DNA from: Dicaeum eximium
Taxonomy: Eukaryota > Chordata > Aves > Passeriformes > Dicaeidae
Direction of reading: 5' to 3'
DNA length: 64,000 nucleotides
NCBI GenBank assembly: GCA_013396995.1
Contig: VWZP01008345.1
Location: 859,964-923,963 of the forward strand
The position numbers were made by a program, and so were the translations under genes. Below the pieces are notes generated by a model that saw nothing but the letters and a program-made list of their open reading frames with translations, had not been told where the DNA came from and did not search any database. Numbering within the stretch: position 1 is the first letter of the stretch; each line of letters opens with the position of its first letter. Of this stretch, positions 23,587-35,900 are shown one piece after another.

Positions 23587-25699
23587 CTGTCCTTTTAGAC
23601 ATCCAGGATGAAGCAAAGGGGAACAAAAATGAAAAAGACAAAAACAAGTTAGCAATGCTCAAACAACTTTAAATTTCCTGCCATGACATGCCCCAGCCTG
23701 GGATGAGTTTGAATTTCTGGCAAGACAGTTCCTTGTAGATGTTAGAAGAAGGAGAGGTCTGACTGGGCATCAGCTTCTGCCATTTCCAATCCTTCCCTAC
23801 AAAGCTCCTTCTGCTCCTCCTTCCCCACAAGCAAAACTCCCAAACCCATTCTGAAGCATGAAAATCCTGCTCATTGCTTCTTGCTAATGGGTATCACATG
23901 CAACCACTTGTTTTCTTTAGTAACCTGCCTCTAATTGCAGGAACTGCTTGCTGCTGACAGCAAACCATATCCAAATTTTTCAGCAGAAAAAAAAAGGCTT
24001 TTCTCCACATTCAGCCCAGATCAATGCAGTTCCAATGCCAACTCATTAAAGCTACATTTCTAGGAAGGGGTAGAGACTGAGTACTCTCCATTATATACAC
24101 ATCTCTGGGCACCTTCAGCCCCATCCTCAGATGTGACCTGAAGAACACAAAAGACAGAAGTTAAAGGCTTGAGTCCCATACTCCCATTCAAAAATCTGCA
24201 CTGCAGCCACCTCCCCCAAGCCACAGAGAAAATCTACAGCAAAGGAAGAAGGCATCACACATCAGTTATCTATTCACAAAGCCACCCTTGGAACATTATA
24301 CATATATATATAATGGATCCATTTCCTTTGGAGACTTGCTAGCATTTCTGATACCTGCTGACATGTCTTACCTATTGCATTCCCTTGATAATGTCTAAAA
24401 GTTTCCTATTTGTCCTGGCTGTCTTTGTACATGGAGAATCCCTAAAAAAGAGCCCCAAACCAATGAAAAACTACAGAACAAAGCAATGCCAAAAAAAAAA
24501 AAAGACCACAAAAAAACCTCCATCCTACTCTTCCGAATGTAGAAATTGGTTCCTAGCTTTACGCTCATGACATGAGCAGCCTTTTTGGAAGAAGCTGGGA
24601 TGCAGAAGTTGCCTTCAGTTCCAAGAACTCTCCCATGGACCACATTTTGGTGCAAGCCTTCTTTTTAAGCTTCTTGGAAGCCAGTGCTTGTCAAAAAAAG
24701 CCAGCACTTGTTAGGAGCAGTTAAAAGACTAGAAGAGCTGCGGTGCAATAAGACGAGGCAGTGATTACAGATACCCGTGGGCCAACTGTTTAAGAAAATG
24801 CTAAACTGTTAAAAGGGCTTTATCATTCCTTATTCATGCAAAGTTGCAGCCAAAGCTACAGCGGTTTAGCAGAGCTGCAAGGAGGACATTTAAATTGCTC
24901 TAAAACAAAGCGGCTGGATCGGTGCCACGCGATGGAACGCTGAGCACATGTCACAGAAAGAGAGGGCTCTTCCAAAGGGCCCGCAGGGACACACGGCAGG
25001 CTCACATCCCACAGCCCTCCTGGTCACCATCGTCATGCGAAGCCACTTCTGTGTGCCACCAGCCCCGAGGGCACACACAGCCATCCCTGTGACCACCCAC
25101 AGCTGGGAGGGCAGGGATAAGAACTGAGTATTATGGTGATGAGGTAAACAAATCAACAGCAGCATGCGGGGCTGAAACGCAGGGCCCAGGGAAGGAAAGC
25201 AAACACGACCGCCTGCTCACCCACCTCGCTCGCACCAAGCACGAGGGGCAGGGCAGGGCTTTGGGGAAGGCAGCCCCATCCCCGGGAGCACAGCAGCTCC
25301 ATGTGCTCAGCAAGCCCCGGAGAAGGGCTGAGCCCCAGGGTCAGGGAGGCACCACCACGCTCTGCCATGTCATGCGAACTGGCCGAGCGGAGAACAAGGC
25401 AGATGGAGTCTCCAGCCACGAGCGAGCCCTCATCAAGGGCGAGGCCGGGGGCAGGGCTCCATCGCCACAACCTGCTGAGGGCCCCTGGGTGGGGGTTGCC
25501 TGCTCCAAGTGAGCAGAGCCGCCAAGCCCGGCCAGGTCCTCAGAGCAGTGACAACAACCCGCCGTGGCCGTACCCCAGGGATGCTGCAGCAGGGCGGGGT
25601 CCTCGCTGGTCACAGACCGCGTTTTGCCCCCGCAGTTCCACCCCAGGAAAGGCCCACAAGCTCCATCGGCAGTGGACAGCGCAGCCTGGGGACAGTGCG
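23587..25699 (-). other. Probable SYT17 first intron, no exon found
   Basis: This is the region upstream of the microexon. A five-codon first exon ending in CAG before a GT donor is expected upstream; I did not find an in-phase candidate here. A 13-nt A run lies at 24491-24503 and a short AT dinucleotide run near 24300. Confidence 0.5.
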
Positions 25700-26990
25700 G
25701 TCCCCTCAGCCACACATCCCCCACCATCCCACCATGACTGAGCCGGTGTGAGGATAACGGGGCGTTGCTGATGTTCTGCTCCGCACCCGGTACCCCGCCT
25801 TGTACCCACGGGCCCCGACGGCCGTGCTGCTGAAGGCCTGCCCGGCCCCACTCGAGACCCCGCCGGGCCGGGGGGCGCCGGGAGCCCCGAGCCCCGCAGG
25901 ACATGTCGGGCGGGGTCCGCCCGCGGCTGTTGCAGCCCGACTCCCGGGGCAGCTCCCGCAGCATCCCCGCTCCCACCCGCCGGGCGCGGCGGCGGCTCAG
26001 CCCCGAGCGGGAAGGGATCGCGGGGACACGGCGGGGCGAACAGAGAGGGACACGGCCCCGCGGGACGGGGGGCACGGGTGGCGTTGGTAGCGGTGTCTGT
26101 ACCACCGCCCGCCCGGCTGGAGATGCCCCCCCCCCCAGCTCGGGCTCATCGCGAACCGGGCGGCTGCGCTCGGAGCAATGGCTGGGAAGCGGCTCGGGGG
26201 TCGCTCAGGGACTGAACCAGCCCGACCGAAAATGAGCCCCACAATGCTGGGAGAGCCCATCCATCACTGCGGAGCCCGGGGCTCCCCGCAGCCCAGGGCG
26301 CCCGTGCCCCCCGCCGCCGGTGTCCCCTAGCCGCCGGACCGTGCCCAGGCTGGGGTGGCCCATCGCACCTCAATCTGCCCGCGGGGCTCGGCATCCTCCT
26401 CCCGCCAACAAGTCCTTGTGCGGGGTCGGGACGGGCTTCCACGTCCCCGGGGCCACCCCGCTCCCCCAGCAAAGAGAGACCCGAAGGCTGCTCGCCAGCC
26501 CCGCGGGAANNNNNNNNNNNNNNNNNNNNNNNNNNNNNNNNNNNNNNNNNNNNNNNNNNNNNNNNNNNNNNNNNNNNNNNNNNNNNNNNNNNNNNNNNNN
26601 NNNNNNNNNNNNNNNNNNNNNNNNNNNNNNNNNNNNNNNNNNNNNNNNNNNNNNNNNNNNNNNNNNNNNNNNNNNNNNNNNNNNNNNNNNNNNNNNNGGG
26701 CGGGAGGGGCGCGGGCAGCTCCCGCCCGGCCCGGCCCTGCCCGCGGAGCCTCCGCGGGCCCGCAACAGGTCCGGCGCAGCGCGGGCGAACACTGACCTCC
26801 AGAGGGCCCCGCGCGGAAATTCAGGGACGCGAACCCCTCCTGGCCCCCGGGACGCGGCGCGGGAGGTGCCGCCCGAGGCGAGGGACGGCCGGGCAGGTGC
26901 GAGCGGGGGCCGTGGCTGATAAGGCGATTTCACAGCAGCGCTCTCCCGCGAAGAGTCGGCTGGATGAGAAGACACACCTGAGTTTCAAGG
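25700..26990. promoter_or_regulatory. CpG island, probable SYT17 promoter region
   Basis: GC-rich, CpG-dense sequence on both sides of an assembly gap, in contrast to the AT-rich sequence around it. It lies upstream of the SYT17 microexon on the transcribed strand and is the only CpG island between the SYT17 exons and ITPRIPL2, so a SYT17 promoter is the simplest reading. The open frames here are expected from high GC and are not called as genes. An 11-nt C run lies at 26126-26136. Confidence 0.6.
26510..26697. other. Assembly gap (188 N)
   Basis: A run of N inside the CpG island. It could hide SYT17 exon 1, which was not seen elsewhere. Confidence 1.
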
Positions 26991-29900
26991 CAGATGCGGT
27001 TGTTTTGTGAGCTTGAATGAACGAAGTCAAAACGTACAAAGTCACACCTTCCCCAGGTGAGACGAGGAGCTGGAGCGGGGAGTGAGCTCGTAGCGCACAG
27101 AGCTCAGTGAGCATCCTGTCCTTGCTCGTGTGTTGGGTCCAGCCACAGGCAGCCTGGCAGGGAACGTGGTCCAGCAATGGGCAAACCCCACCACGGCGGT
27201 GGTTGGACCTGGAGAACTCAAGTAGCAAAACACTCCTGAGGTCACACTCTTGAAAGGGAAAGCACAGGAAAAGTGGAGCTTTTTGGTCGTTTTCTTGATC
27301 ACAAGCCTGGTGCCACACCAATTAGAGGCTTCCCAGCATCCTGGTGTAAACAAAGGCTTCTGCCCTCGGTTTTGGAGGAAGCTCCCAGGCTACACTTCTG
27401 GCACCTTCCTGGTACATTGATTCACGCTAAACCCTGGACAGAGGCAGGGGGGCAGCAGCTTTCAGCCCAGCTGGACAGTCAGGGCACCTCAACAGCTCTG
27501 ACTCACCACATTTCAGTTTACTGTGGTCAGCGGTGAGAACAGCTCCTGCTCTGGAGAAGGGGACACTACAGCTTCAGATACTGGCCAGCCTAAGAACACT
27601 GGTGACTGCTGCTCCCTGTGGTAAGGAGGGAGCATCTGGGCCAGGATGCCTTTGGAAAGTTCTTGCATTACTGATCTCATTGAATTCAGTGGAAAACTGC
27701 CGTGGACTTCCGTGGGAAGGGCCATACTCTGAATTTTAAAAAAAAGCAAAAAAACCCACCTCTCTTTATTTCCCCAGGGAGAGCAGCTACTGCTTTAGAT
27801 GAATAATTATCACAGTGGAGATAAGCAAGAAAAAGCCTGTAGTGCTTACTTGTTTCAGGCAGTTTTGAGTATATGATTCAGTGGTGGTACAAAAGTTATT
27901 TGTCAATTTTTGCTCTGCAATTCTTTTTAATTCCACTTCTTTCCAAGTGCCAGTGTTTAAAATGTCAACCTTTACTTTGAATATTGTTGCTCTTTTCACC
28001 ACTGCCTTGATGGAGCTTGCAATAACCAAACACACGGATTTTCTCTTTTTTTCATGTTACAGCATAATGAGGAGAGAGGCTTAAGCTTTCAGACAGATTT
28101 TTTTTTTTTGACTCCTTAAAGGCAGAATGCTGTGAGTCACAAAACTGTGGCAGGCACTACACAAACATTATGTGCATGTTTGTACTTAATATTTTTAAAA
28201 CTTCTACAGAAGAGAAAGATCAAATGCTGCATCACTTCATGACTTTTTTGGCTGACATATAAAAATCATGAGCCAAAAAAGAAGAGCAAAAGAAGTTTAT
28301 ATGAGTAGTCACCAATACTATTGATTTTTACATGAAAGAAATGCCCTCTTTTCCCCTTGACATGCTTTGGTAGCAGCTTGTAGCACAAAGCCATAAATAC
28401 ATGTGCTCCCCTTGCACATTCATACATATACATGCATTTAAGTGCTTTTTACATCATGGCATGAAGGCTTTTCGATTATTTTCTCCCAGCACACACATTC
28501 ACCAAGCAAGCACAGCTCTAACCCAAGGAATATGACAAGGATTCAAAACAGTAGACAGGTGGTTATTGTAAAATCTAATTTCAAATCTGCATATGGCTGA
28601 TGCTCTGATTAAGCTCTGCTTCTACAGCACTCAGAATAAACAGATCCATTTGACATGATGACAACATAACCTTTGGATGTCCTTTGCTGTGCACGCTCTG
28701 TGTGTGATAAGACACATTCCATACTTCCCACATGTAATGGCTGTGGTGCAGATGGTGAGGCTTGCAAATGCAGAATTTTTAAGCTGAAAACCAGGAAATG
28801 AATACTGCTTTTGCAGAACACGATTTTATGGCAGATTTCTATTCTTACTAATAGAAACACTGGGAATAACATCAGCTACATCCAAAGCATGCACTCAAAT
28901 CAGTACAACCAGCCCAGCAAATAGCAAAATCTACCTCCAGCACAGCAGATCAGTTCAGCAGCTTCTCACACAAACCAAACCAGGGATCTTGGTATTCAAA
29001 ATGCCATGCCCAAACCTACCCAAAGGTTTTCAGCCTCTTTGTGCCTCAAAGTTAAGAGAAAAGAGCATCACTCTGAAAAAGTAAAGAAAGCAAAGGAAGG
29101 CAATGTGATGGCTATTTCAGAGCATTTTCATTTGAATCCTACTAAACCAGTTGCCAGTGCTTTCTGCTGCAAGGGGGAATCAAGAAGAACAGAGGCTATA
29201 CAAGGTAAGGTGAGGTGTCTTCCTCTGCTGTTCTTTTGCCAAATCCTTATTATCACCACTTGAGCCTGCTGGAATAGCCAGCTACCACTCTGCCAAAAAA
29301 TAAGCTTCTTATTTCCAGATGTTTTTATAAATGGCAAGCCACTAGAGCTGGTTCTTCCCCACTGCTGTTGGCAGCTGATAAAGGTCCAGCTTCTCTTGTT
29401 ACAGAATTTACTTCATTTCCTTGCAGCAGCATCCCTTCAATAAAGGTATCTGCTAGTAACCCTGCAGAACCATCTCTAGCAACTCTTGTCTCTTCACAGG
29501 CTTCATGGAAATGCAGTTTCTTTTCCCTGTGTGATTTTCAGGCTTTTTTCTGCCTTGGGTTTGTACCCTGAAGAAGCAAGTCCAGGAGGTTTTATTCAAG
29601 AAGTTCTGGGCAACCAGGAGCAGGACTGTTTCCTACAGCCCAGGAGAGCCCCCCCCCCCGCATTGTTTCAGCAGCAAGGATTAGCTTTGACTTTGCCATA
29701 GGAACCTGTATTTATTCTAGCTCTGTGACTGACTCAGGGGCAGGGGCAGGGAATGCCTGAAGTGAGCTGAGCTGAGCTCTGTGCCTCCTGCTGATGGCAA
29801 AGCTGCAAGCTCAACCCTGCCGGCTGCCTCCCAGGCTCACGTGCTGTTCCCTTCGATCCTTTCTCCCAAATTCTCACTGGGCAGCAGGCCCAGACAGCTC

Positions 29901-32900
29901 AGTTTGGAGCAGTTACCAGAGAAAGGTTACCCCCTTCTCCTGCATCATTCCTGTGTGCTTCAGGGATCAGCAAGAAGCCTGGGCTCCAGCACCTCTATCT
30001 CAGGCTCTGGTCCCTTGAGGCACGAGACAGTCACAGCAACTGATCTTGTGCCAGTGATGATGCAGTTTTCAGCAGGAACTGGGCTGACATCAGTGTGACA
30101 GACACAGATTGCAGCTAGTGACAAAAGGGGAAGGTGCTACAACCCATTTCCATGACTCAGCCAGCCTTTGGTCTCAGCTGCCTCTAAATCAGCCCATCAG
30201 CACCAGGGACACCTGTGCACCTGCGTGATGTGGAGTCACAACACCATTTCCAGGCTTCTGCATTGCCAGTGCCCAACTGCTCTTTAGATTTCATTGCATT
30301 TCCCTCCTTCTTCTCTGCAGTTTTCCTAAGCTCTTATCCCTTTATGGATTGGCATTACCCACCCCGGGCTCCCCCTCCTGTCACATCTCCCGGCCCCAAG
30401 TCACGGGCGTGGCCAGGAGGAACTGCTGGTGCTGTGCCCTGGAAAACTCTCCTCTGCCTCACTGCACAAACAGCCTCTGCTGATGCTGCATCTTGTAGCA
30501 CATCTGGTTATTAACTGGCCACCTGGCAGCTCCCTAATTGGCAATATCAGTAAAAGCACATTTTTCTCTTTTCTTAAGTCTCCAGATAAAGCAGTTAAAC
30601 TTGATCTAAGAGCCTCACATCCTCATTGCCTCATATAATTTGTAATGACCTTGTCTATGCCACAAAAAATTACTGCTACTTTTTTTTGCACTCACTTTCT
30701 AGTTTTTCTAACCTACGCTCTGGCAGGGAACTGAATGACACAGCATAATCTGCTAAAGCTTTTTCTATAGTAAACAGAGATAAAAACCACAGCCAAAGGG
30801 CATGCAGGCTCCGAGGAAGCAAGCACCGTGTGTTATTGCACCAAGCACTCCAATCCAAGTTCCTGCTCAAAGGAAAGCTGTGAGGTCATGCTCCATTCCA
30901 GCACGCTGACCATGGCCAGCCCTGGTGTGGCTCAATAGAGCCCTCGGTGGCTTCACACAGTGTCACTTGTGTGAGCGAGTGCCATCAGCAGAACGTGTTG
31001 AGGGGGCGTGGTGACTGCTAGGTCAGATGTATAAATACGAATTTGAGGTTCTTTCAGCGAGCTCATTTTGCAGTGAGGATGGGACCCCTGTGACCTGTGA
31101 CTCGCTGTCACAGGGTCCCCACCTGGGCACAGCCCCAGCAGTGGGAGAGCCTGGAGCAGGCACAGCACCACCGGGGCTCTTCTGCTTTGGAACTCACTCC
31201 CTGCACCGAGGCCAGAAAAGCCTGGATGCGGCAGGCTTTGGGTCAGGCTAAAAAGCCTAAAGTATTTTCAGACTTCCGAGGAGAGAACATTGTATTTATA
31301 GGGAAGTTTAGTTCTTCAGTTGCTTTTGTAGTTCATTTTGTTTATGACTGGTTTATTCAAGCTGTGGGGCTGAGGAGTTAGCTGCTAGATTGCTTTTCCA
31401 GGCTCACATTTCTAAGTGTTTGCAGACATAGGACAGAGCTATTTTTGTAATATAAATCATTACAGAGAGAATATCTCACAGTCCCCACTGAAGCAAATTC
31501 CTAAGGAAGAGAGCTCTATTTTAGAAGTAAATTTCTACTTGGTATTTTTTTCAATTTAATGACTGAGAAAAAAGGAACATCACTCTGAAACCAAGCAGGG
31601 TTCCCATTTCTCAGGAAGACAAACTCAGTGGAAGGAGTCACTGCTACCAAGGGGAGCTGGGTGGGAGCTGCAGATGTGGCTTCCCAAGCCCTGGGGGATT
31701 GAGTGTGATCCTGGTGAGAGAAAGAAGGCATCCATCTGCTCACCTAGGCTTCAAGGTGACACAACTTTAGGGATAAAGGTACTCTAGATATTTTCAGTGC
31801 CCACCTTAAAAAGTAAGATAATATATTCTAAAAAGCCCAGTGTGGGATTTTATAGAATAAGGCAAACTGTCTCAACATCATCTCTCTGAGACTCAGGGAC
31901 AGAGTTGTAAAATAAATGCTGACAGCTTTGATTGTGTTACAGATTAATGGATTATTTATTTCAGAAGAACAGTCTCATCCCCTGAAAATTGTTTGAAAAA
32001 CTGTGCTATGACTCGTCCCATTTAATTCACACTAATTTGGCAAGTCACAATTCATATTCATAGGAGCATCAAAAACTACATCAAACCTAGACAGTGGACA
32101 GGGAAGGAATTAGAATTTACAGGTTTCTCCTTTCCAGCAGTGGCTTAAAGATGTAAATTAACACAGAAACAGATGTGGTCAAGCACACTTTCTTCAACTC
32201 AATCAGCAAGGCTTCATAACTGAGCCCTGGGTCATGCAGCTGTGAAATACAGGGAAAGTTATCAAAAATCATTTAAATATAGCTCATAAGAGAAAAGCTT
32301 GTAAATTATGAAACAAATGAACAAAACAGAAAAATAGAGATTACTTAAATTTTTTTGTAAAAACAACATCAACAGCAGCAAAACCCACTTCTGAACTGCA
32401 AAGGAACAGCAACAAGAACATGTTCAGGATCATTCAGCCGCAAATACCAAATCATGATTTGCAAAAATATGCCCAAGACAGCTTCAGAATTCAACAGGTT
32501 CACAAGGGCATGACTGTTTTTATGACAAAAGGTTTTGTTTCCAGTCGTCCCCTCACAGCAGCAGAGACCATTACATCTGGCCTTCTCATTTTGCACATTT
32601 CATTAAGCAGATGTTCAAAATACTTTATCATGCAGTAGAGCTAAACTTGGTGGGCTAAAGGGGCAATTTGCATTCTAAAGCACTGCCCTGCTGTAGCTGA
32701 GAAATAAATGGAATTCCTGAATATTTTTGCCTTGAAAGGACCTCGGTTTCACCTGTCTGCTTCTGTTGTTGAATTCTTTCCCTCCTCTCCATTCTGTGCA
32801 TTTCCCCTGCAGCATTTTCAGTGGGACACAGCTCTGCTGAGGAGGGAGGCTGCAAATCCAGCTAAATGCAATCAATATAAAGGAACGGAGTCCTTTCCAA

Positions 32901-35900
32901 ATTAAAATTTCCTTATCACAAGGAATCTCTTATTTGGACATTAATGGAAACCAAAATCACTACACACAGCACACACACTGTGTTCTCTGCCATTCAGAGC
33001 CGAGCTTGGAAGGCAAACCTGTTTTCATTACAGACTGAACCAGGCTCCTATGCAAAACTCTGCTGAAATCCAGGTGATAACGTTCTTCCTTGCTGCTGGG
33101 AGTTCCCTGGGTGTCTGACTGAAAACCCTGTTCTTACAGATCAGGTGGGAACACTTTTGATCTTGGGGCTGCTCCTTCTATTACACAGCTAGCAGGATGT
33201 TGTGTTCCTCCCCCGTACTGTGCTCACTAACTTGGAGTTGATCCAGCAATGCTGTCAGGGAAGATGTCCCTGCTCCTGAGCCATGTCCTGGTCTGGGTCC
33301 AGCCCCACCCTGTGCCTCATCCCACTGTGCCAACAGCTCAGTCTGTGTCACCTGCCATGACGGGTGACAAACTATTTCCACTGGCCCCAGCAAAGCAGTT
33401 TGTGAGTCAAGGACTGCTTTAGCTCTGTCCCAAGGGAGGAAGCTTGCTTCTCCTGCTCCCTGCAGCATCCCTTTTACAGCGTTGGGCTGGGGACCTTGTC
33501 AGCAACACAAATAAGTTTCCAAGCAGAAAAGGGACAAAAGTAAATCTGATCTCATCCCAGCTTCCTCCCCCGCTGGAAGAACCGGAGCGGCTGTGGCCAG
33601 CACGTGACTGCCATCTTGTCCCCATTCCACAGGGATGCCACTGAAAGGTTATGAAAATACTGTGCAGGACTGAGAAAGAAGGCATCCATCTGCTCTACTC
33701 ACTGCAAGGGCCTGCTCCCTCTGTGAGCCTGGACCAGGGAGATCTGCTGAAAACAAACCCTAGGTGCTCTCTTGAGACAAAGATGTGCCAGAGCAGTCAG
33801 GACAGCAGCACACTCTGGTGTGTGCAGGATCCTGTGTTCAATCAGAAAAGCAACTTATTCACTCACAATTAACCTTCTGCTCTGCAACTTGAAAGTTTCT
33901 GGGGTAGCTGTGTTAGCTGACCTCTCCGAGTGAGCAGTTTTATACAAATAAAATACCTGTGCATTTCACATACAGCTACTCTAGTGGCAGTCAGGCAAAC
34001 AGATACTCAAACTGATGCACTGCCGGAGCCCTTTGAAGTGAAAGTCTCATTATGAAGGTCTTTATCAGCCAAAGAGATAAATTTCACCACTGAAATGACC
34101 CTTTTTCACGGTCCCTCCAGCTGCCAGAGGCAGGTGAACAGCACTTTCACCAGCTGACATTTCAGAAGGCAGGAAGCAGGGCTCACACCACATCTCCTTC
34201 CACAAGAGTTACAAGCATTGGCTGAAGAGGTTCATGCAAATCCCGTGGTTCTCCCCCAGAAACACTGTCATGTTTTCCATTGAAGGCTCTTCTGATGACC
34301 ATCCAGGTGGTGACCACGTTCCCCAAGGTGATCACCTGTCCCTCCTTGCCCTGTACCTGCTGCCTTCCCACTTATCCCTTTCTCCCACCATCTCCCCTCC
34401 AGCTTATCTGTGTGGATGTCTGTTGCCATTCTAAGTCAGATACTAATTTCATCCAATAGCATCTCATAATTAGTTCTTAATTGCCACTTAACACAGAGAT
34501 CGTTTCGGAAGGCCAAAACAATTCTTCCTTGAGGAATTGAGTGTTAAAAGCTCGTTATGTGCCCCTATACACCCTTTGGGTAATGAAAATTATTTCAAGA
34601 GGCAAATTTAAAACGCTGCTGTGCACACAAGCTCTGCACACAAGATTTATATGGTTTCCTGGAGCACTAGTAGCATTTTCAAGGAGCAAACCACAGAAAT
34701 CAGTGTGTTTTGCCACCAGTCTCCCTCTGTCCCTCCCTCACACACTCACCATGTCTGAAAGTCATGTCGTGTAACTGAGGGTGGGAACATTTTAAGAAGC
34801 ACCTGTGAAATGCAAGGGGTTAATGTCACAGTAAAGTTGCATTGCTGCTGCTCTGCTGGAACTGGTGCCCCCAGCCAGGTGCAGCACATCCTGAAGAGTT
34901 TGCACTTCAAGGCAGACAGCACCCAAAGAGCCAAGAGATAAACAGACTGTCAGACAAAACTCATCCTTAAGCACATACAAAGCTTCAGCCAAGACTTCCT
35001 TCATTCCCGAACAAGTCAGGCTCCCGAGAGATTTGAAAATGGACAATTTGCCAAATTCTTACCAAGATCTCCAGGGTTCCCACAGCAGAAGCTACAACTG
35101 AGTGCCAGTTCACTTTATTTAATCATCCATCTGTTAGTGCAGCAGTGAGGAAGAGAGGCCTGATGCTTCTCAGTACTGCCCCATCCACACTGTGCCAACA
35201 GGCAGTTCGTGTCTGTTCACAGCACTCTGGAAAACACAAAACTGAAATAAAAGGGGAGAAATGGGCCTGTTGCTTTCTCAGAGTCTGCTGCTGCTGTTCT
35301 CCTCCCCACTCCCCCTTTTCTTTTACTATTCAGGAGATGTCATTATTTTTGGTAGGGCCTGAATGACTGCTGAGCTCAAGTGGCTTCTGGGGAAAACATA
35401 CAGACTCTGTGCAGAAGTATTTTTTGGAGAAGTGCCCATGATTCACAATCCCTATGACTAGCGAGTTTCTCTTTTTTGAAACACACTTCAACAAGCTTCC
35501 AATGGGACATGCCAAAAAGAGATGCTCAGAAGACACACTTATACCCCCACAGAATCACCTCTTGGGCAGCAGCTCCTCCACCAGCAAACACACCCAGAGG
35601 AGAGAACTGCACAAAATTCAGGGTTCCTGAAAATCCCTCCTGTAGAAGCCAAGCCTGCACAGCCAACTTAAATGAAGAAAAAGTCTGTAATGTGCCTGTT
35701 CATTTGCTGATGTTTTTATGCCTAAACGTGGTCCTAGGAGAACTTCCAAGAAGCAATAGGAATATATTCCTAAATGCATTGCACAGCACAGAGAAGTCTT
35801 TTGCAACAGAAATAGAGGAATGACTCATTTCCTCTGGAGCTGCTCCGGCATCTCACTTGCACAGGCACTGGAGCAGCTCCCTGTGCCATGTCAGGAGGAG

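Noticed and set aside
24345..24385. ATG followed by a donor-like site on the minus strand as SYT17 exon 1
   Set aside because: The phase does not fit the microexon and the residues do not match the expected start.
25341..26105. Minus-strand 254-codon frame in the CpG island
   Set aside because: High GC suppresses stops; the translation is Arg/Gly/Pro-rich without a family signature, and SYT17 residues are absent.
26320..26975. Open frames crossing the 188-N gap on both strands
   Set aside because: They exist only because N codons are not read as stops.
31029..31036. TATA-box-like TATAAATA on the plus strand
   Set aside because: No transcript, conserved exon or CpG island follows it; such octamers are expected by chance.
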